NCBI GenBank assembly: GCA_031272095.1
Contig: JAISUM010000121.1
Span: 1 to 36,514 of the forward strand
Direction: 5' to 3'
Length of the DNA stretch: 36,514 bases
Origin: Candidatus Symbiothrix sp.
GTDB taxonomy: Bacteria; Bacteroidota; Bacteroidia; Bacteroidales; Azobacteroidaceae
The translations under genes were made by a program, and so were the position numbers. Under the pieces are notes generated by a model that was given only the letters and a program-made list of their open reading frames with translations, was not told the origin of the DNA and searched no databases. This document shows positions 7,409 to 16,383 of this stretch, in pieces (within the stretch, counting starts at the first letter, position 1; every line of letters starts with the position of its first letter).

Positions 7409-8888
7409 TTGCCGGAGCGTCTTTTGAAAAATCGTAAAAGGTGGCTCGCATCAGATTAGTGAGCGCCATCTGGTAACTGATATACGCCGAGAGGTGCGAC
7501 GTACGTGCCGTATTCAGGCGGTTGCGTTCCAGCGCCAAAGCCTGACTGTCGATATCACCGTCGGTATAGCGTTGCAGGGTGATCTCGAAACTTTTTTCGG
7601 CAACAGCTATATTTTTTTCCAAGAGCTGCAAACGTTTGAGGCTGCTGCTGACATTTGCCGCTAAATTGCGCACTTCGGTTTCGATGTCGCGGCGTGTATT
7701 TTCGCGGCTCAACAGACTTTGTTTGTAGCGGGTCTGCGCAGCGCGTACCAAAGAGCGATTTTCGCCCCAGTCGAAGATCGGAATACTGACCGTGAAACCG
7801 ACGCCATAACTCACCGGCGCGTTCATGAAATGTTCGTAGGACGACTGTACGCTGTTCGGAATCCGCATATCGGTCGTAGAAGAGGCTGTCCCCACTTTTT
7901 CGATATAAGCATTAAAATTCCCGCGTATGCGCCCGTTGAGTTGCTGCCGTTTGACGTCTAACAAAATCAGTTCGGCGGCGATTTCCTCTTCGCGCAACTC
8001 GGTACGGTTGTCCAAAGCCAACTGCACGGCGTGGTCGGCGTCCACAAAAACCGGCTTGTAAATCAGTTCGCTGCTCAAGCTGACGCTATCGCTCAATTCG
8101 ATGCCTATCAGCTCTTTGAAGGAGTTGGTCGATGAGTTTTGGCTGAGCAAAGCGGCGTCGTAATTACTTTGCGCTTCCGCCAAATCGACCTCCATTTGCA
8201 GGGCATCCACTTCGCGAATCAGACCTGCTTCATATTTGTTTTTCGAGATTTCGTAAGCCTCTGTTTGCCGGTCTAAATTCATACGGGCGATTTCGGAACT
8301 TTTTTGCGACATCAGCAGGTTATAATACGAATTACTAACCTGCGCCACCATAGACAATTCGTTGCGTTGCAGCGTTTTGTTTGCCCGCTCGTATGCCAAT
8401 TCCGCATTTTTGATTGCCACCCGAATCGAGCTGTAGCCATACAAGAGATCCAAGGGCTGACGAAAACCGATGCGGGTATTCAGATTGGATGTGATCGTAT
8501 TGCCGTCGTAATAATCGCGATAAGCCGCTAATCCCGACTGCACAAAAATATTTCCGTCGGTAGGCAGCGGTTGATTGATAGTCAGTCCGCTCGAAAGCGT
8601 CAAGCGATGGACGGTGTAAAAGTCAATCACATCGGCATATTGTCTGACGGTCTGATCGAATGACGGCAAGGTCAGTTCCATATCAACGTGCGTTTTCAGC
8701 TGACGTTTAGCCGATTGCAGGTTGTATTCGGCGATTTTCAACTCGTGCATCAAATTCTGCATCGTATAACTTTTTTCTTTGGCGATGACGATGCTCTGCT
8801 CTAATGTCAGGTCATAATTTTCGGCGCATAGTCTTGTAGAGAATGCGCTCGCAACAATGGCAATAGCCGTAAAAACTGTTCTTTTCAT
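7404..8888 (-). CDS. TolC-family outer-membrane efflux channel
   Basis: 494 residues with a signal peptide ending LCAEN. Two OEP-type repeats form the beta-barrel and alpha-helical tunnel: the first contains LTLEQSIVIAKEKSYTMQN and a long helical stretch to about 250, the second starts with AVQLALDNRTELREEE near 285. GVGFTVSIPIFDWGENRS is the characteristic strand and turn of the second half. It should dock with the adaptors and the MacB-type pump encoded upstream. It is last in the minus-strand run, separated from the ATPase gene by 69 bases containing a heptamer array. The stop lies within a 34-bp palindrome. Start ATG at 8888 gives a normal signal peptide. Confidence 0.9.
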   Translation of the reverse strand: MKRTVFTAIAIVASAFSTRLCAENYDLTLEQSIVIAKEKSYTMQNLMHELKIAEYNLQSAKRQLKTHVDMELTLPSFDQTVRQYADVIDFYTVHRLTLSSGLTINQPLPTDGNIFVQSGLAAYRDYYDGNTITSNLNTRIGFRQPLDLLYGYSSIRVAIKNAELAYERANKTLQRNELSMVAQVSNSYYNLLMSQKSSEIARMNLDRQTEAYEISKNKYEAGLIREVDALQMEVDLAEAQSNYDAALLSQNSSTNSFKELIGIELSDSVSLSSELIYKPVFVDADHAVQLALDNRTELREEEIAAELILLDVKRQQLNGRIRGNFNAYIEKVGTASSTTDMRIPNSVQSSYEHFMNAPVSYGVGFTVSIPIFDWGENRSLVRAAQTRYKQSLLSRENTRRDIETEVRNLAANVSSSLKRLQLLEKNIAVAEKSFEITLQRYTDGDIDSQALALERNRLNTARTSHLSAYISYQMALTNLMRATFYDFSKDAPAN

Positions 8889-8933
8889 CTTAATATATAT
8901 TGTTTACCGATAAGGCACGATAAATCGACACCC

Positions 8934-8973
8934 CTACTAATCACTAACCACTAATCACTAATCACTAACCACT
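8934..8973. repeat. AGTGRTT heptamer array 2 (contains ATPase stop)
   Basis: Five to six tandem units on the minus strand (AGTGGTT and AGTGATT). The ABC ATPase gene runs into the array: its last residues VVSD and its TAG stop at 8958-8960 are written by repeat units. The array fills much of the gap before the TolC gene. Confidence 0.85.
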
Positions 8974-9644
8974 CTACACTTATCGGAGTGAATCATTCCA
9001 TCTTTGATAAAGATATTTCGATGCGCATAATCGGCGATTTCAGCCTCGTGCGTAATCAGGATAATGGTATTGCCTTCGTCGTGCAATTCCTGAAACAGCG
9101 CCATGATTTCTACGCCGGTTTTTGAATCCAAAGCGCCGGTCGGCTCGTCTGCTAACAGGATGCCCGGATGCGTAACCAAAGCGCGGGCGATGGCAACACG
9201 CTGTCGTTGTCCGCCCGACAGTTCGCCGGGTTTGTGGTCAAGTCTGCCGGACAGCCCTACCCTTTCCAAAGCCTCCAAAGCGCGTTTTTTGCGTTCTGCG
9301 GCAGGCATACCGGCATAAATCAGCGGCAATTCGACGTTTTGCAAGCTGTTGAGGCGCGGTAAAAGATTGAAATTCTGGAAGACAAAACCGATCTCGCTGT
9401 TGCGCATCGCCGATAGTTGGTCGTCGTTCAGAATGCTGACGTCTGTTCCTTTGAAAAAATAATGTCCGCTTGAAGGCGTATCCAAACAGCCGAGAATGTT
9501 CATCAAAGTAGATTTTCCCGATCCGGAAGGTCCCATGATCGACACATATTCGCCTTTGGCAATATGCAAATTGATGTTGCGCAAAGCCGGAATTTCGTTT
9601 TCGCCTATGGCATAGTTCTTTATGACATCGACAAGTTTTATCAT
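8958..9644 (-). CDS. ABC transporter ATPase, MacB/LolD type
   Basis: 228 residues, a single nucleotide-binding domain of the MacB/LolD/FtsE family. The Walker [10 protein letters not shown], the Q-loop in [11 protein letters not shown], the signature [15 protein letters not shown] and the Walker [12 protein letters not shown] with the D-loop are all intact. The switch His is in LITHEAE. It would power the permease encoded 14 bases upstream, the usual split form of a MacB system. The C-terminal VVSD comes from a heptamer array, so the native end has been altered by up to four residues, well after the catalytic core. It probably exports a small molecule, peptide or envelope component. The substrate is not predictable. 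Confidence 0.93.
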   Translation of the reverse strand: MIKLVDVIKNYAIGENEIPALRNINLHIAKGEYVSIMGPSGSGKSTLMNILGCLDTPSSGHYFFKGTDVSILNDDQLSAMRNSEIGFVFQNFNLLPRLNSLQNVELPLIYAGMPAAERKKRALEALERVGLSGRLDHKPGELSGGQRQRVAIARALVTHPGILLADEPTGALDSKTGVEIMALFQELHDEGNTIILITHEAEIADYAHRNIFIKDGMIHSDKCRVVSD

Positions 9645-9658
9645 TTTATCTGCATTTT

Positions 9659-10897
9659 TTATTCATATCGAATCGAATCTACCGGTTTGAGGTTGGCGGC
9701 ATTTTTGGCGGGCAAATAGCCGAAACAGATCCCTACTATCACCGAAAAAGCGAAGGCTATCACGATGGAATACAAGCGAATACAGGTACTCACATCGGTA
9801 AAAAAGCTGACAATCAACGACAAGCTGACGCCCAAGACTACACCAATCAGTCCGCCGGTGATGCTGATAGCGACTGCTTCGGCGACAAACTGGCTCATAA
9901 TGTCGGCTTTTCGTGCGCCTATCGACCGACGAATCCCTATTTCCCGCGTGCGTTCCATCACCGTCGCCAACATAATGTTCATAATGCCTATTCCGCCCAC
10001 TAACAGCGAGATAGCTGCAATAGCGCCCAACAAAAAATTATAGATCTGCCGCTCTTTTTCTTCTTGTTTCAGCAATTCGTATGGCACTACGATATTATAA
10101 TCTTCGTTGTTGAAATGGCGGCGTTTCAGAATTTCATTGACCAGCTGCGAGGCTTGTACGATGGTTGCCGAGTTTTCGACTTGCACGGTAATCTGCTGTA
10201 TTTCATTGGATAACTCCTTTTCGCGGGTAAAACGATTGAGAAAAGTCGAGAGCGGCAAATAGACGTCGGTATTCAAATCACGCGCCGCAAGTTCGCCGAC
10301 AGTTTCGGTGAACAGCGTTTTCGACGCCAGCACACCCACCACCTCCATCCACTGATCGTCGATTTTGACCATTTGTCCGATGGGGTCGGTCTGCGCAAAC
10401 AGGAGCGTCGCCACGCCTGCGCCCAGCACACAGACCTTCATTCTGCTATTGTACTGACTTTCCTGAATAAATTCGCCGGATTTGAGCGTATAATTCATCA
10501 TTTCCAAATAACCGGCGCTCACGCCCACAACGGTCGATTTCACCGATTTGTCGGCATATTTCACTTCTGTAGCAATCTCGGCTTGGGAGGCAACCTGATT
10601 GACGCCGGGCAGTATTTCACGGATGACTTCGGCGTCTTGCAGCGACAGCCCTTGCGAAAATCGCGCCCGCACTTCTTCCAACTCGTTGTCCGACAGATTT
10701 TTTTCGCGCACAATAATATTATTGACGCCCAAATCCTGATATTTGGCAATCGCCTCGCGTTTGGCGCCTTCGCCGATAGAAAGCATCGTGATGACCGACG
10801 CCACGCCGAAAATGATTCCCAACATCGTCAAAAACGAGCGAAACTTATGGTCGGATACGCCGCTTAAAGCCAATTTTATATTTTCGTCTAACTGCAT
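9659..10897 (-). CDS. ABC transporter permease, MacB/FtsX type
   Basis: 412 residues with the MacB topology: one N-terminal membrane helix (about 20-42, [19 protein letters not shown]), a large periplasmic MacB_PCD domain (about 45-280), and three C-terminal helices beginning [23 protein letters not shown]. The cytoplasmic coupling segment [19 protein letters not shown] is typical of the FtsX family. Together with the ATPase it forms a mechanotransmission pump that works with a periplasmic adaptor and a TolC channel. It lies 13 bases downstream of the third adaptor gene. No fused ATPase domain is present, unlike E. coli MacB. Confidence 0.93.
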   Translation of the reverse strand: MQLDENIKLALSGVSDHKFRSFLTMLGIIFGVASVITMLSIGEGAKREAIAKYQDLGVNNIIVREKNLSDNELEEVRARFSQGLSLQDAEVIREILPGVNQVASQAEIATEVKYADKSVKSTVVGVSAGYLEMMNYTLKSGEFIQESQYNSRMKVCVLGAGVATLLFAQTDPIGQMVKIDDQWMEVVGVLASKTLFTETVGELAARDLNTDVYLPLSTFLNRFTREKELSNEIQQITVQVENSATIVQASQLVNEILKRRHFNNEDYNIVVPYELLKQEEKERQIYNFLLGAIAAISLLVGGIGIMNIMLATVMERTREIGIRRSIGARKADIMSQFVAEAVAISITGGLIGVVLGVSLSLIVSFFTDVSTCIRLYSIVIAFAFSVIVGICFGYLPAKNAANLKPVDSIRYE

Positions 10898-10910
10898 AAA
10901 TATCTTATTT

Positions 10911-11891
10911 TTAATCGGTTAAATATTCGCAACTGACGGTCATACCGGGTTTCAGGCGCAAGTCGTTGTTCAATATTTTGACTTCCACATCGAATGTTTT
11001 TTGTTTTGTTTTCGAGTCGCGCCGATAGCAAAATTTGCCGATATAACTGATTTCGCCGTCAAAAACAACATTCGGCATCGCATCTAAACGCACGGCAACT
11101 TTCAGCCCCTCTCTGATCCGCAAAAAATCGGTTTCGCTGATGCATGTATTGACTTTGATACTGGTCAAATCGGGGACGCTTGCCATCCGGTTATTGACGG
11201 ACACTACATCGCCGATTTTGTACATCGTATTGGTGCGCTGGTTGTTCGCAATCTGAAAAATACCGTCGATAGGGGTGCGAATCGTGAATTTATCCATCAT
11301 ATTAAAGGCATCTCGAATATCGTCTTGAATCTGCCTGACCGTGATTTCCTGTTTTTTCAGCTCGTTGGCATTAATGATCCGCGCCAATTCCATTTTCTTT
11401 TGCTCTTTTGCCAAGCGGATTTTTTCCTGTTCAAACTCTAACTGTTTGATTTGTTGGATACGCACCGGCTCAAAACGCGAGGCTTCGAGTTCGGTTTTCT
11501 TCATATCGTAAGAGGCTTGCGCATTTTTGATACCGGCGTTCAGGTCGTTGAGTTTCGTATCGTGATTGACGATCATTTTTTCGAGGGCTGCCTGCTGTAA
11601 TTCGAGCTGACTTTCCTGATCGATGACGTATTTTTTAACGTCGGTCAAATCCAATTGAATGATAGAATCGCCCGCGTGAACGACTTCTCCGTGTTCAAGA
11701 ATCCCGATGATGCGCATATCCCACCAGCGCCTGCCCATCCTGTTCAGCACAAAAGATTGCGATGAAATAGCCGCCAGCTCGCCGGTTTCGACAATGTTTT
11801 TACCCTTTTTCGCTTTGCCTTCCAAATCGTCGTCCGAATGGCTGCAAGCCGTCAGCAAAGCGATCAATAATATTACTGCCAACTGTTTCAT
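10911..11891 (-). CDS. HlyD/MacA-like efflux adaptor lipoprotein (third of three)
   Basis: 326 residues. A lipoprotein signal ends in LLTAC with the lipidated Cys16. A biotinyl-lipoyl half-motif (GILEHGEVVHAGDSIIQLD) is followed by a long alpha-helical hairpin (about 95-205), a second lipoyl half (FTIRTPIDGIFQI) and a beta-barrel domain ending LRLKPGMTVSCEY. It is the shortest adaptor of the set and lacks the usual membrane-proximal C-terminal domain. The residues after the Cys (SHSDDDLE) resemble a Bacteroidota surface-export signal, which would be odd for an adaptor. The start overlaps the previous adaptor's stop by 4 bases. Confidence 0.85.
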   Translation of the reverse strand: MKQLAVILLIALLTACSHSDDDLEGKAKKGKNIVETGELAAISSQSFVLNRMGRRWWDMRIIGILEHGEVVHAGDSIIQLDLTDVKKYVIDQESQLELQQAALEKMIVNHDTKLNDLNAGIKNAQASYDMKKTELEASRFEPVRIQQIKQLEFEQEKIRLAKEQKKMELARIINANELKKQEITVRQIQDDIRDAFNMMDKFTIRTPIDGIFQIANNQRTNTMYKIGDVVSVNNRMASVPDLTSIKVNTCISETDFLRIREGLKVAVRLDAMPNVVFDGEISYIGKFCYRRDSKTKQKTFDVEVKILNNDLRLKPGMTVSCEYLTD

Positions 11892-13126
11892 TTTGAATCT
11901 TTTAGCTTATTTGCATTTTTATCGTCCGTCTGAAACGGATTTGCCAACGCTACTTTGTCTTTCTCGTCCAAACCTTTCACGATCACGGCATAATCGGCAT
12001 TGACGGCGCCGGTTTCCACCTCTGTTTTGTCAAAACTGCCGCCCGTCTTTTTATAGACAAATTGCCGATCCCCCTCGCTGTGCAAGGCTTCGAGCGGCAC
12101 ATAGAGCACATCGGTCAACTTGTCGATGATGATACGGCAACTGACAGTCAAGCCCGGTAGCAGGTTAGGATTGGTTTCGTGAATCAGAATTTCCACCGGA
12201 AAAACTTTGATCTTCGTCGATCCCTCTTTGTTCACCGCCAAATTGGCGATCGTCATCACTTCGCCCGTGAAAACGCTGTCGGAAAAGGCGTCGGGCTTGA
12301 TTTCGACCTGCAAACCTTTGCTGATTTTGGCAATATCGACTTCGTTGATAGACACCGTCGCTTTCAGTTTCGACAAATCGGGCAGCTGAATCAGCGCCGA
12401 ATTGCTCCACGACTGGTCGCCGACCGTGAATTTGTTGCCGGTGCTCCAGTTTTTGTTGATGATAGCGATCCCCGGCGAGGGTGAAATCACCGACAGCTTG
12501 TTCAAGGTCTCGTAGGCTTCTTTCAGTCGCGCACGGTCTTGAGCAATATCCAAATTTTTCTGCTTGATTTCTTCTTTCTGAATTTTGATGCGATTTTCGA
12601 TTTGTTCTTCCGCCTGCAAAAGTGCATTGTCGGCTTTTTCAAGATTCAAACGGATCGTTTTTTTCGACATATCAGATTCATACACAGCCGCTTCATAACG
12701 AATTTTCGAGATCTCCTGCGAAATTTTCGTTACCTGATAATCGGCTCGCAACTCTTCCAAATCGGAGGCATGTTGCGCTTTCATCCTTTCGAGTTCGGCA
12801 AGACTGATTTCCACCCGATTTTCGCTCTCGGTGATGTTGCGCTGCACGTCGGCGGGGTCGAAAACGATCAGTGTGTCGCCCGCATTAACTTCCGCGCCGT
12901 CTTTCACTATCTGACTGATTTTCAGGTTGCCGTAGCGCCACGAGATACTCGGCGAAAAGATCGTTGTGGATTGCATTGCCTCTATTTCGCCTTCTTCATA
13001 GACTTCAATGTAAAAATCGCCCTTTTTCACGGCGCCGACAGGCGTTTCAAGCGTCTTTTCTTTTCCGCAGGCAAACAGAAAAAGCAGCGCAGGCAAAAGA
13101 TATCCAATCCTTATTTTTTGTTTCAT
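11888..13126 (-). CDS. HlyD/MacA-like efflux adaptor lipoprotein (second of three)
   Basis: 412 residues with a lipobox LLFLFAC (Cys20). The domains in order are: lipoyl half with ISQIVKDGAEVNAGDTLIVFD, helical hairpin (about 95-205) rich in Lys, Glu and Gln, second lipoyl half (SPSPGIAIINKNWSTG), beta-barrel (PNLLPGLTVSCRIIID) and a membrane-proximal domain (VLYVPLEALHSEGDRQFVYKK). This is the full MacA-like layout. The helical hairpin should contact TolC while the membrane-proximal part contacts the permease. It lies 8 bases after the first adaptor and overlaps the third by 4 bases. Confidence 0.9.
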   Translation of the reverse strand: MKQKIRIGYLLPALLFLFACGKEKTLETPVGAVKKGDFYIEVYEEGEIEAMQSTTIFSPSISWRYGNLKISQIVKDGAEVNAGDTLIVFDPADVQRNITESENRVEISLAELERMKAQHASDLEELRADYQVTKISQEISKIRYEAAVYESDMSKKTIRLNLEKADNALLQAEEQIENRIKIQKEEIKQKNLDIAQDRARLKEAYETLNKLSVISPSPGIAIINKNWSTGNKFTVGDQSWSNSALIQLPDLSKLKATVSINEVDIAKISKGLQVEIKPDAFSDSVFTGEVMTIANLAVNKEGSTKIKVFPVEILIHETNPNLLPGLTVSCRIIIDKLTDVLYVPLEALHSEGDRQFVYKKTGGSFDKTEVETGAVNADYAVIVKGLDEKDKVALANPFQTDDKNANKLKDSK

Positions 13127-13134
13127 ATCGCGTA

Positions 13135-14361
13135 TTATTGATTTATTTTGATGAGTGAAATTTCTTCTCCTGCTTTCAAACCCGATACGACGACTGCCTC
13201 TTTGGTCGAAACGACGCCGGTCTGTATCGGTCGCCGTTCAAAGCCTTTGGCTGTCTTGACATATACCGTTTTGAGAGAATCCTCGTCGAAGACAGCGACC
13301 TGAGGAACGACAATCGCATCCGGCACTTTTTTCGTAATCACCTTACAACGAGCTGAATAGCCTGCCGAAGGCATTTGCAAAGCGCTGTCGATTACCGCCT
13401 CCATTTCATAGAGTTTGATTTTGGAAGGCTGATCGCCACTATAGATCGTAACGGTAGCGCGCCCCATCGAAAAAGTTCTTACATTGGTCTGTCCGATCGG
13501 CGATTTCATCGTGATATGTCCCCACGCACGGTTATCCGGCATCGCATCGAAAGCAATTTCCACCGAATCGTTGATATTGATGATCCTGCTATCGGTTTCC
13601 GACGCCGTCAGTTTGAGTTTCATTTGATGGCTTGCAGGCATATAAGCAAACATCACGCCGCCCCAGATTTCACCGCCAAGACGCACATTGACCCAACCCT
13701 CTCGCGCAAGGTACACGATACCGTCCTGCGGTGCGCGGATGGTCGTAGCGTCCATGCGGTCTTTGATTTGTTTGACCTGCATTTCCACTTGTTGCAGCCG
13801 TATTTCCGCCTGATGCAATTCGGATTGCTGAATGGTATAAAACGATTCCAATTTCTTTTCCAACTTTTTTCGTGTAATAAGAATCTGTTCCAATTCCAGT
13901 TCCTTGATTTTTCGCTGTACGGGCGAGGCGTATTCTATTTGCAGCGAATCCATTTGTGCTATTTGCGTATCTGCCTCATTGTTAAGCACCTGCGCCTCCA
14001 TCAATGCCTGATTCATGATCTGATTGACCTTCAATTCCGCTAAATTACTTTTCTGTATTTCATATTCCGACAAGATGGTTTCGTATTCGGTTTCTATCGC
14101 GTCGGCGTCAATAATGGCAATCACGTCGCCCGCTTTGACCTCCGTGCCGTCTTCGATCAGATAAGCCAAAACGCCTTCAACATTTTCATTGACAGTAATC
14201 GGTATGATATCCACCAATTCTACATAGCCTTCCACATAAGCCACCTCCTCAAAATCGGTCTGTTGCACCTTATATACCGGCGCATTTTGATCATTCGATT
14301 GACAGGCAACAGCCATACAGCAGAACGCGACAAGGCAATATCGGAGGACTTTTGTTTTCAT
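13135..14361 (-). CDS. HlyD/MacA-like efflux adaptor lipoprotein (first of three)
   Basis: 408 residues from the ATG at 14361, chosen because it overlaps the upstream epimerase stop as ATGA. An in-frame start three codons earlier is less likely. Lipobox CCMAVAC gives Cys20. The lipoyl half LIEDGTEVKAGDVIAIIDAD, a helical hairpin (about 95-215), the second half TTIRAPQDGIVYLAREGW, a barrel, and the membrane-proximal VPDAIVVPQVAVFDEDSLKTVYVK are present. Its barrel differs from the second adaptor (QMKLKLTASETDSRI), so this is a diverged paralogue rather than a recent copy. It opens the transport part of the minus-strand chain. Confidence 0.9.
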   Translation of the reverse strand: MKTKVLRYCLVAFCCMAVACQSNDQNAPVYKVQQTDFEEVAYVEGYVELVDIIPITVNENVEGVLAYLIEDGTEVKAGDVIAIIDADAIETEYETILSEYEIQKSNLAELKVNQIMNQALMEAQVLNNEADTQIAQMDSLQIEYASPVQRKIKELELEQILITRKKLEKKLESFYTIQQSELHQAEIRLQQVEMQVKQIKDRMDATTIRAPQDGIVYLAREGWVNVRLGGEIWGGVMFAYMPASHQMKLKLTASETDSRIININDSVEIAFDAMPDNRAWGHITMKSPIGQTNVRTFSMGRATVTIYSGDQPSKIKLYEMEAVIDSALQMPSAGYSARCKVITKKVPDAIVVPQVAVFDEDSLKTVYVKTAKGFERRPIQTGVVSTKEAVVVSGLKAGEEISLIKINQ

Positions 14362-15323
14362 TTCAACCACTTTTTACTGCGATACCATGCCACCGATTCT
14401 TCCAAACCGCGTTGCAAATTGTAATCGGCGTGAAATCCCAATTCCGTTTCTATCGGACGGGTATCGCAACGCCAATCGCGCTGTTTCATTATTTCGTATT
14501 TATCTCGGTTGAGCGTAGAGGCTTTTCGCGTACATCGGGCGATGGTTTCAGCGACCACAGAAACGAGTTTCAGCCCCCAAATCGGTACCCGCAAACGCAC
14601 AACCCGCTTTTTTCCCAATGCTTGTTGCGCGAACTGCGTATATTGCGCGTCGGAATATACCTGTCCGTCCGCCACATCATAGCGGCGATTGGTCAGCGGA
14701 CTTTCTAACGCCAAAACGACCGCTTTCGCCAAATCTTTCACATAGATAAACGTGAGCTGCTGCGCCTGTCTGCCGACAGTCAAATCCCAGCCTGACTGAA
14801 TGGTTTTCAACATCAGAAAATAATCTTTGTCGCGGGGTCCGTAAACGCCGGTCGGGCATAAAATCATACAGGGAAAATTCGTTTGCGACTGTAAAAACTG
14901 TTCTGCCTGCTGTTTGCTGTGTCCGTAGCGCGTCTTCACCTGCGGATGATGGGCGGAAAAACTGCTCATCAGCAGAAATTTATCGGGAACATTACCTGTA
15001 TCCTGCAATGCCTCGATCAGATTTTTGGTGTATTGATAATTCACGCGATCAAATTCGGCATAATCCAAACATTTGGTCAATCCGGCATTATGCACGACGT
15101 AATCCCATCGTCCGTATTGCGCACGGTGTTGAACGATCTGCTGTTTCAGGCAGTCTTTATCGTTGTAATTCAAATCAATAAACCTGATACGGGGATCTTG
15201 CAGGTATTCGCGATTGCCGGTTTTTCGGACGCCAGCCCAAGTTGTCCAATCTTTTGACAGTGCGGCTTCGGTGATAAAACTGCCAATAAAGCCGTTGGCG
15301 CCTGTGATCAATACCGTTTTCAT
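14358..15323 (-). CDS. NAD(P)-dependent epimerase/dehydratase (extended SDR)
   Basis: 321 residues with the extended short-chain dehydrogenase fold. The N-terminal cofactor motif is ITGANGFIGSFI (TGxxGxxG), an Asn/Ala loop appears in VVHNAGLTKC, and the active-site Tyr-x-x-x-Lys is YGHSK. LMSSFSAHHP supplies the expected Ser before the Tyr. CPTGVYGPRDKD is typical of sugar-nucleotide or steroid-like epimerases. The substrate is unknown, with candidates including nucleotide sugars and dihydroflavonol-like ketones. Both ends overlap neighbours by 4 bases (tadA upstream, first adaptor downstream), so it is translated as part of the chain. Confidence 0.85.
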   Translation of the reverse strand: MKTVLITGANGFIGSFITEAALSKDWTTWAGVRKTGNREYLQDPRIRFIDLNYNDKDCLKQQIVQHRAQYGRWDYVVHNAGLTKCLDYAEFDRVNYQYTKNLIEALQDTGNVPDKFLLMSSFSAHHPQVKTRYGHSKQQAEQFLQSQTNFPCMILCPTGVYGPRDKDYFLMLKTIQSGWDLTVGRQAQQLTFIYVKDLAKAVVLALESPLTNRRYDVADGQVYSDAQYTQFAQQALGKKRVVRLRVPIWGLKLVSVVAETIARCTRKASTLNRDKYEIMKQRDWRCDTRPIETELGFHADYNLQRGLEESVAWYRSKKWLK

Positions 15324-15754
15324 CGTCTTGCTTGAAAAAATCGTTTCATCAAATCGGAGGCTTGTGCTGCCAAAACGCCGCTTGTTACTTCGGTTTTCGG
15401 ATGCAACAATTCGGGCGAATAGCGAGTATAACCGCGTTTTTCATCGGAGGCGCCATAGACGACGCGCTGTATTTGCGCCCATGCGAGAGCGCCTGCACAC
15501 ATGGGGCAGGGTTCGAGGGTAACATAGAGGGTAGATTCCGATAGGTATTTGCCTCCCAGCGTATTAGCGGCAGCTGTGATTGCCTGCATTTCGGCATGCG
15601 CGGTTACGTCGTTCAGGGTTTCCGTCAGATTATGGGCGCGTGCAATAATTCGATTATTGCAGACAACGATAGCTCCTACCGGCGTTTCTCCTTTATCGAA
15701 AGCGGTCTGCGCTTCCAATAATGCCTGTTGCATATATTGTTCGTCGGCGTTCAA
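15320..15754 (-). CDS. tadA: tRNA-adenosine deaminase / nucleoside deaminase
   Basis: 144 residues, a zinc-dependent cytidine-deaminase-fold enzyme. The catalytic HAEM (His53, Glu55) and the PCPMCAGAL zinc site (Cys83, Cys86) are intact, and ETPVGAIVV and LYVTLEPC are family segments. It most likely converts A34 to inosine in tRNA-Arg(ACG), as TadA does. The related guanine deaminase family is the alternative. It overlaps the cyclophilin gene upstream and the epimerase gene downstream by 4 bases each. Confidence 0.88.
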   Translation of the reverse strand: MNADEQYMQQALLEAQTAFDKGETPVGAIVVCNNRIIARAHNLTETLNDVTAHAEMQAITAAANTLGGKYLSESTLYVTLEPCPMCAGALAWAQIQRVVYGASDEKRGYTRYSPELLHPKTEVTSGVLAAQASDLMKRFFQARR

Positions 15755-16383
15755 TCTTTTTTGATGGTCAAAATACGGACGTCTGCTCTGGGAAAATCGC
15801 CTGCTCCGGTCGGAACGGCTGCAATCTTATCTACAACATCCAAGCCTTCGACGACTTCGCCGAAAACGGTGTAATCTCCATCCAAATGGATCGCTCCGCC
15901 AAGCGCACGGTAAGCTTCTTTCTGTTCGGGCGTCCAAGTTTTGCCGGTGCGTTGCTGCATATACGCGATTTCTTCATCGGAAAACGGGCGTCCCTGCACA
16001 ATATAAAACTGCGTAGGCGACGATTTTTTTTCGGGATTGACGTGATCGCCCATACGCGCCGCTGCTATGGCGCCTTTTTTGTGGAAGTATTCCGGCACAA
16101 TTTCGGCGGGAATCAAGGTTGTATCTGCTTGCGCCGTATCGGCATGCGGCTTGGTAGATAAATCACCGGTCTGAATCATAAATCCTTTGATGATCCGGTG
16201 AAACAACACACTGTCGTAACGCTGTTCGGCGACTAATTTTTCAAAATTTGCCTTGTGTAAAGGCGTTTTGTCGTACAGCTGAATTTTGATGTTGCCCAAA
16301 CTTGTTTCTATCGTGTAAGTTTGCGCATTGGTTTGACATGCCATAAATATTAGGATATTAATGAATAATACTGCGTATTTCAT
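15751..16383 (-). CDS. Cyclophilin-type peptidyl-prolyl isomerase, exported
   Basis: 210 residues. The N-terminus carries a short hydrophobic signal with a possible lipobox (IFMAC, Cys16), so the protein is periplasmic and perhaps lipid-anchored. The cyclophilin fold begins ETSLGNIKIQLYD. The active-site Arg region is VLFHRIIKGFMIQTGD, later AAARMGDHVNPEKKSSPTQFYIVQG matches the Gln/Phe site, and YTVFGEVVEGLDVVDKI is the final strand. An insertion around residues 130-150 (SDEEIAYMQQRTGKTW) is common in Bacteroidota homologues. It should help fold envelope proteins. It overlaps dapA and tadA by 4 bases each. Confidence 0.9.
   Translation of the reverse strand: MKYAVLFINILIFMACQTNAQTYTIETSLGNIKIQLYDKTPLHKANFEKLVAEQRYDSVLFHRIIKGFMIQTGDLSTKPHADTAQADTTLIPAEIVPEYFHKKGAIAAARMGDHVNPEKKSSPTQFYIVQGRPFSDEEIAYMQQRTGKTWTPEQKEAYRALGGAIHLDGDYTVFGEVVEGLDVVDKIAAVPTGAGDFPRADVRILTIKKD

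Noticed and set aside
6824..8973. Heptamer arrays as a CRISPR array
   Set aside because: Units are 7 bp and directly adjacent with no spacers, and no cas genes are present.
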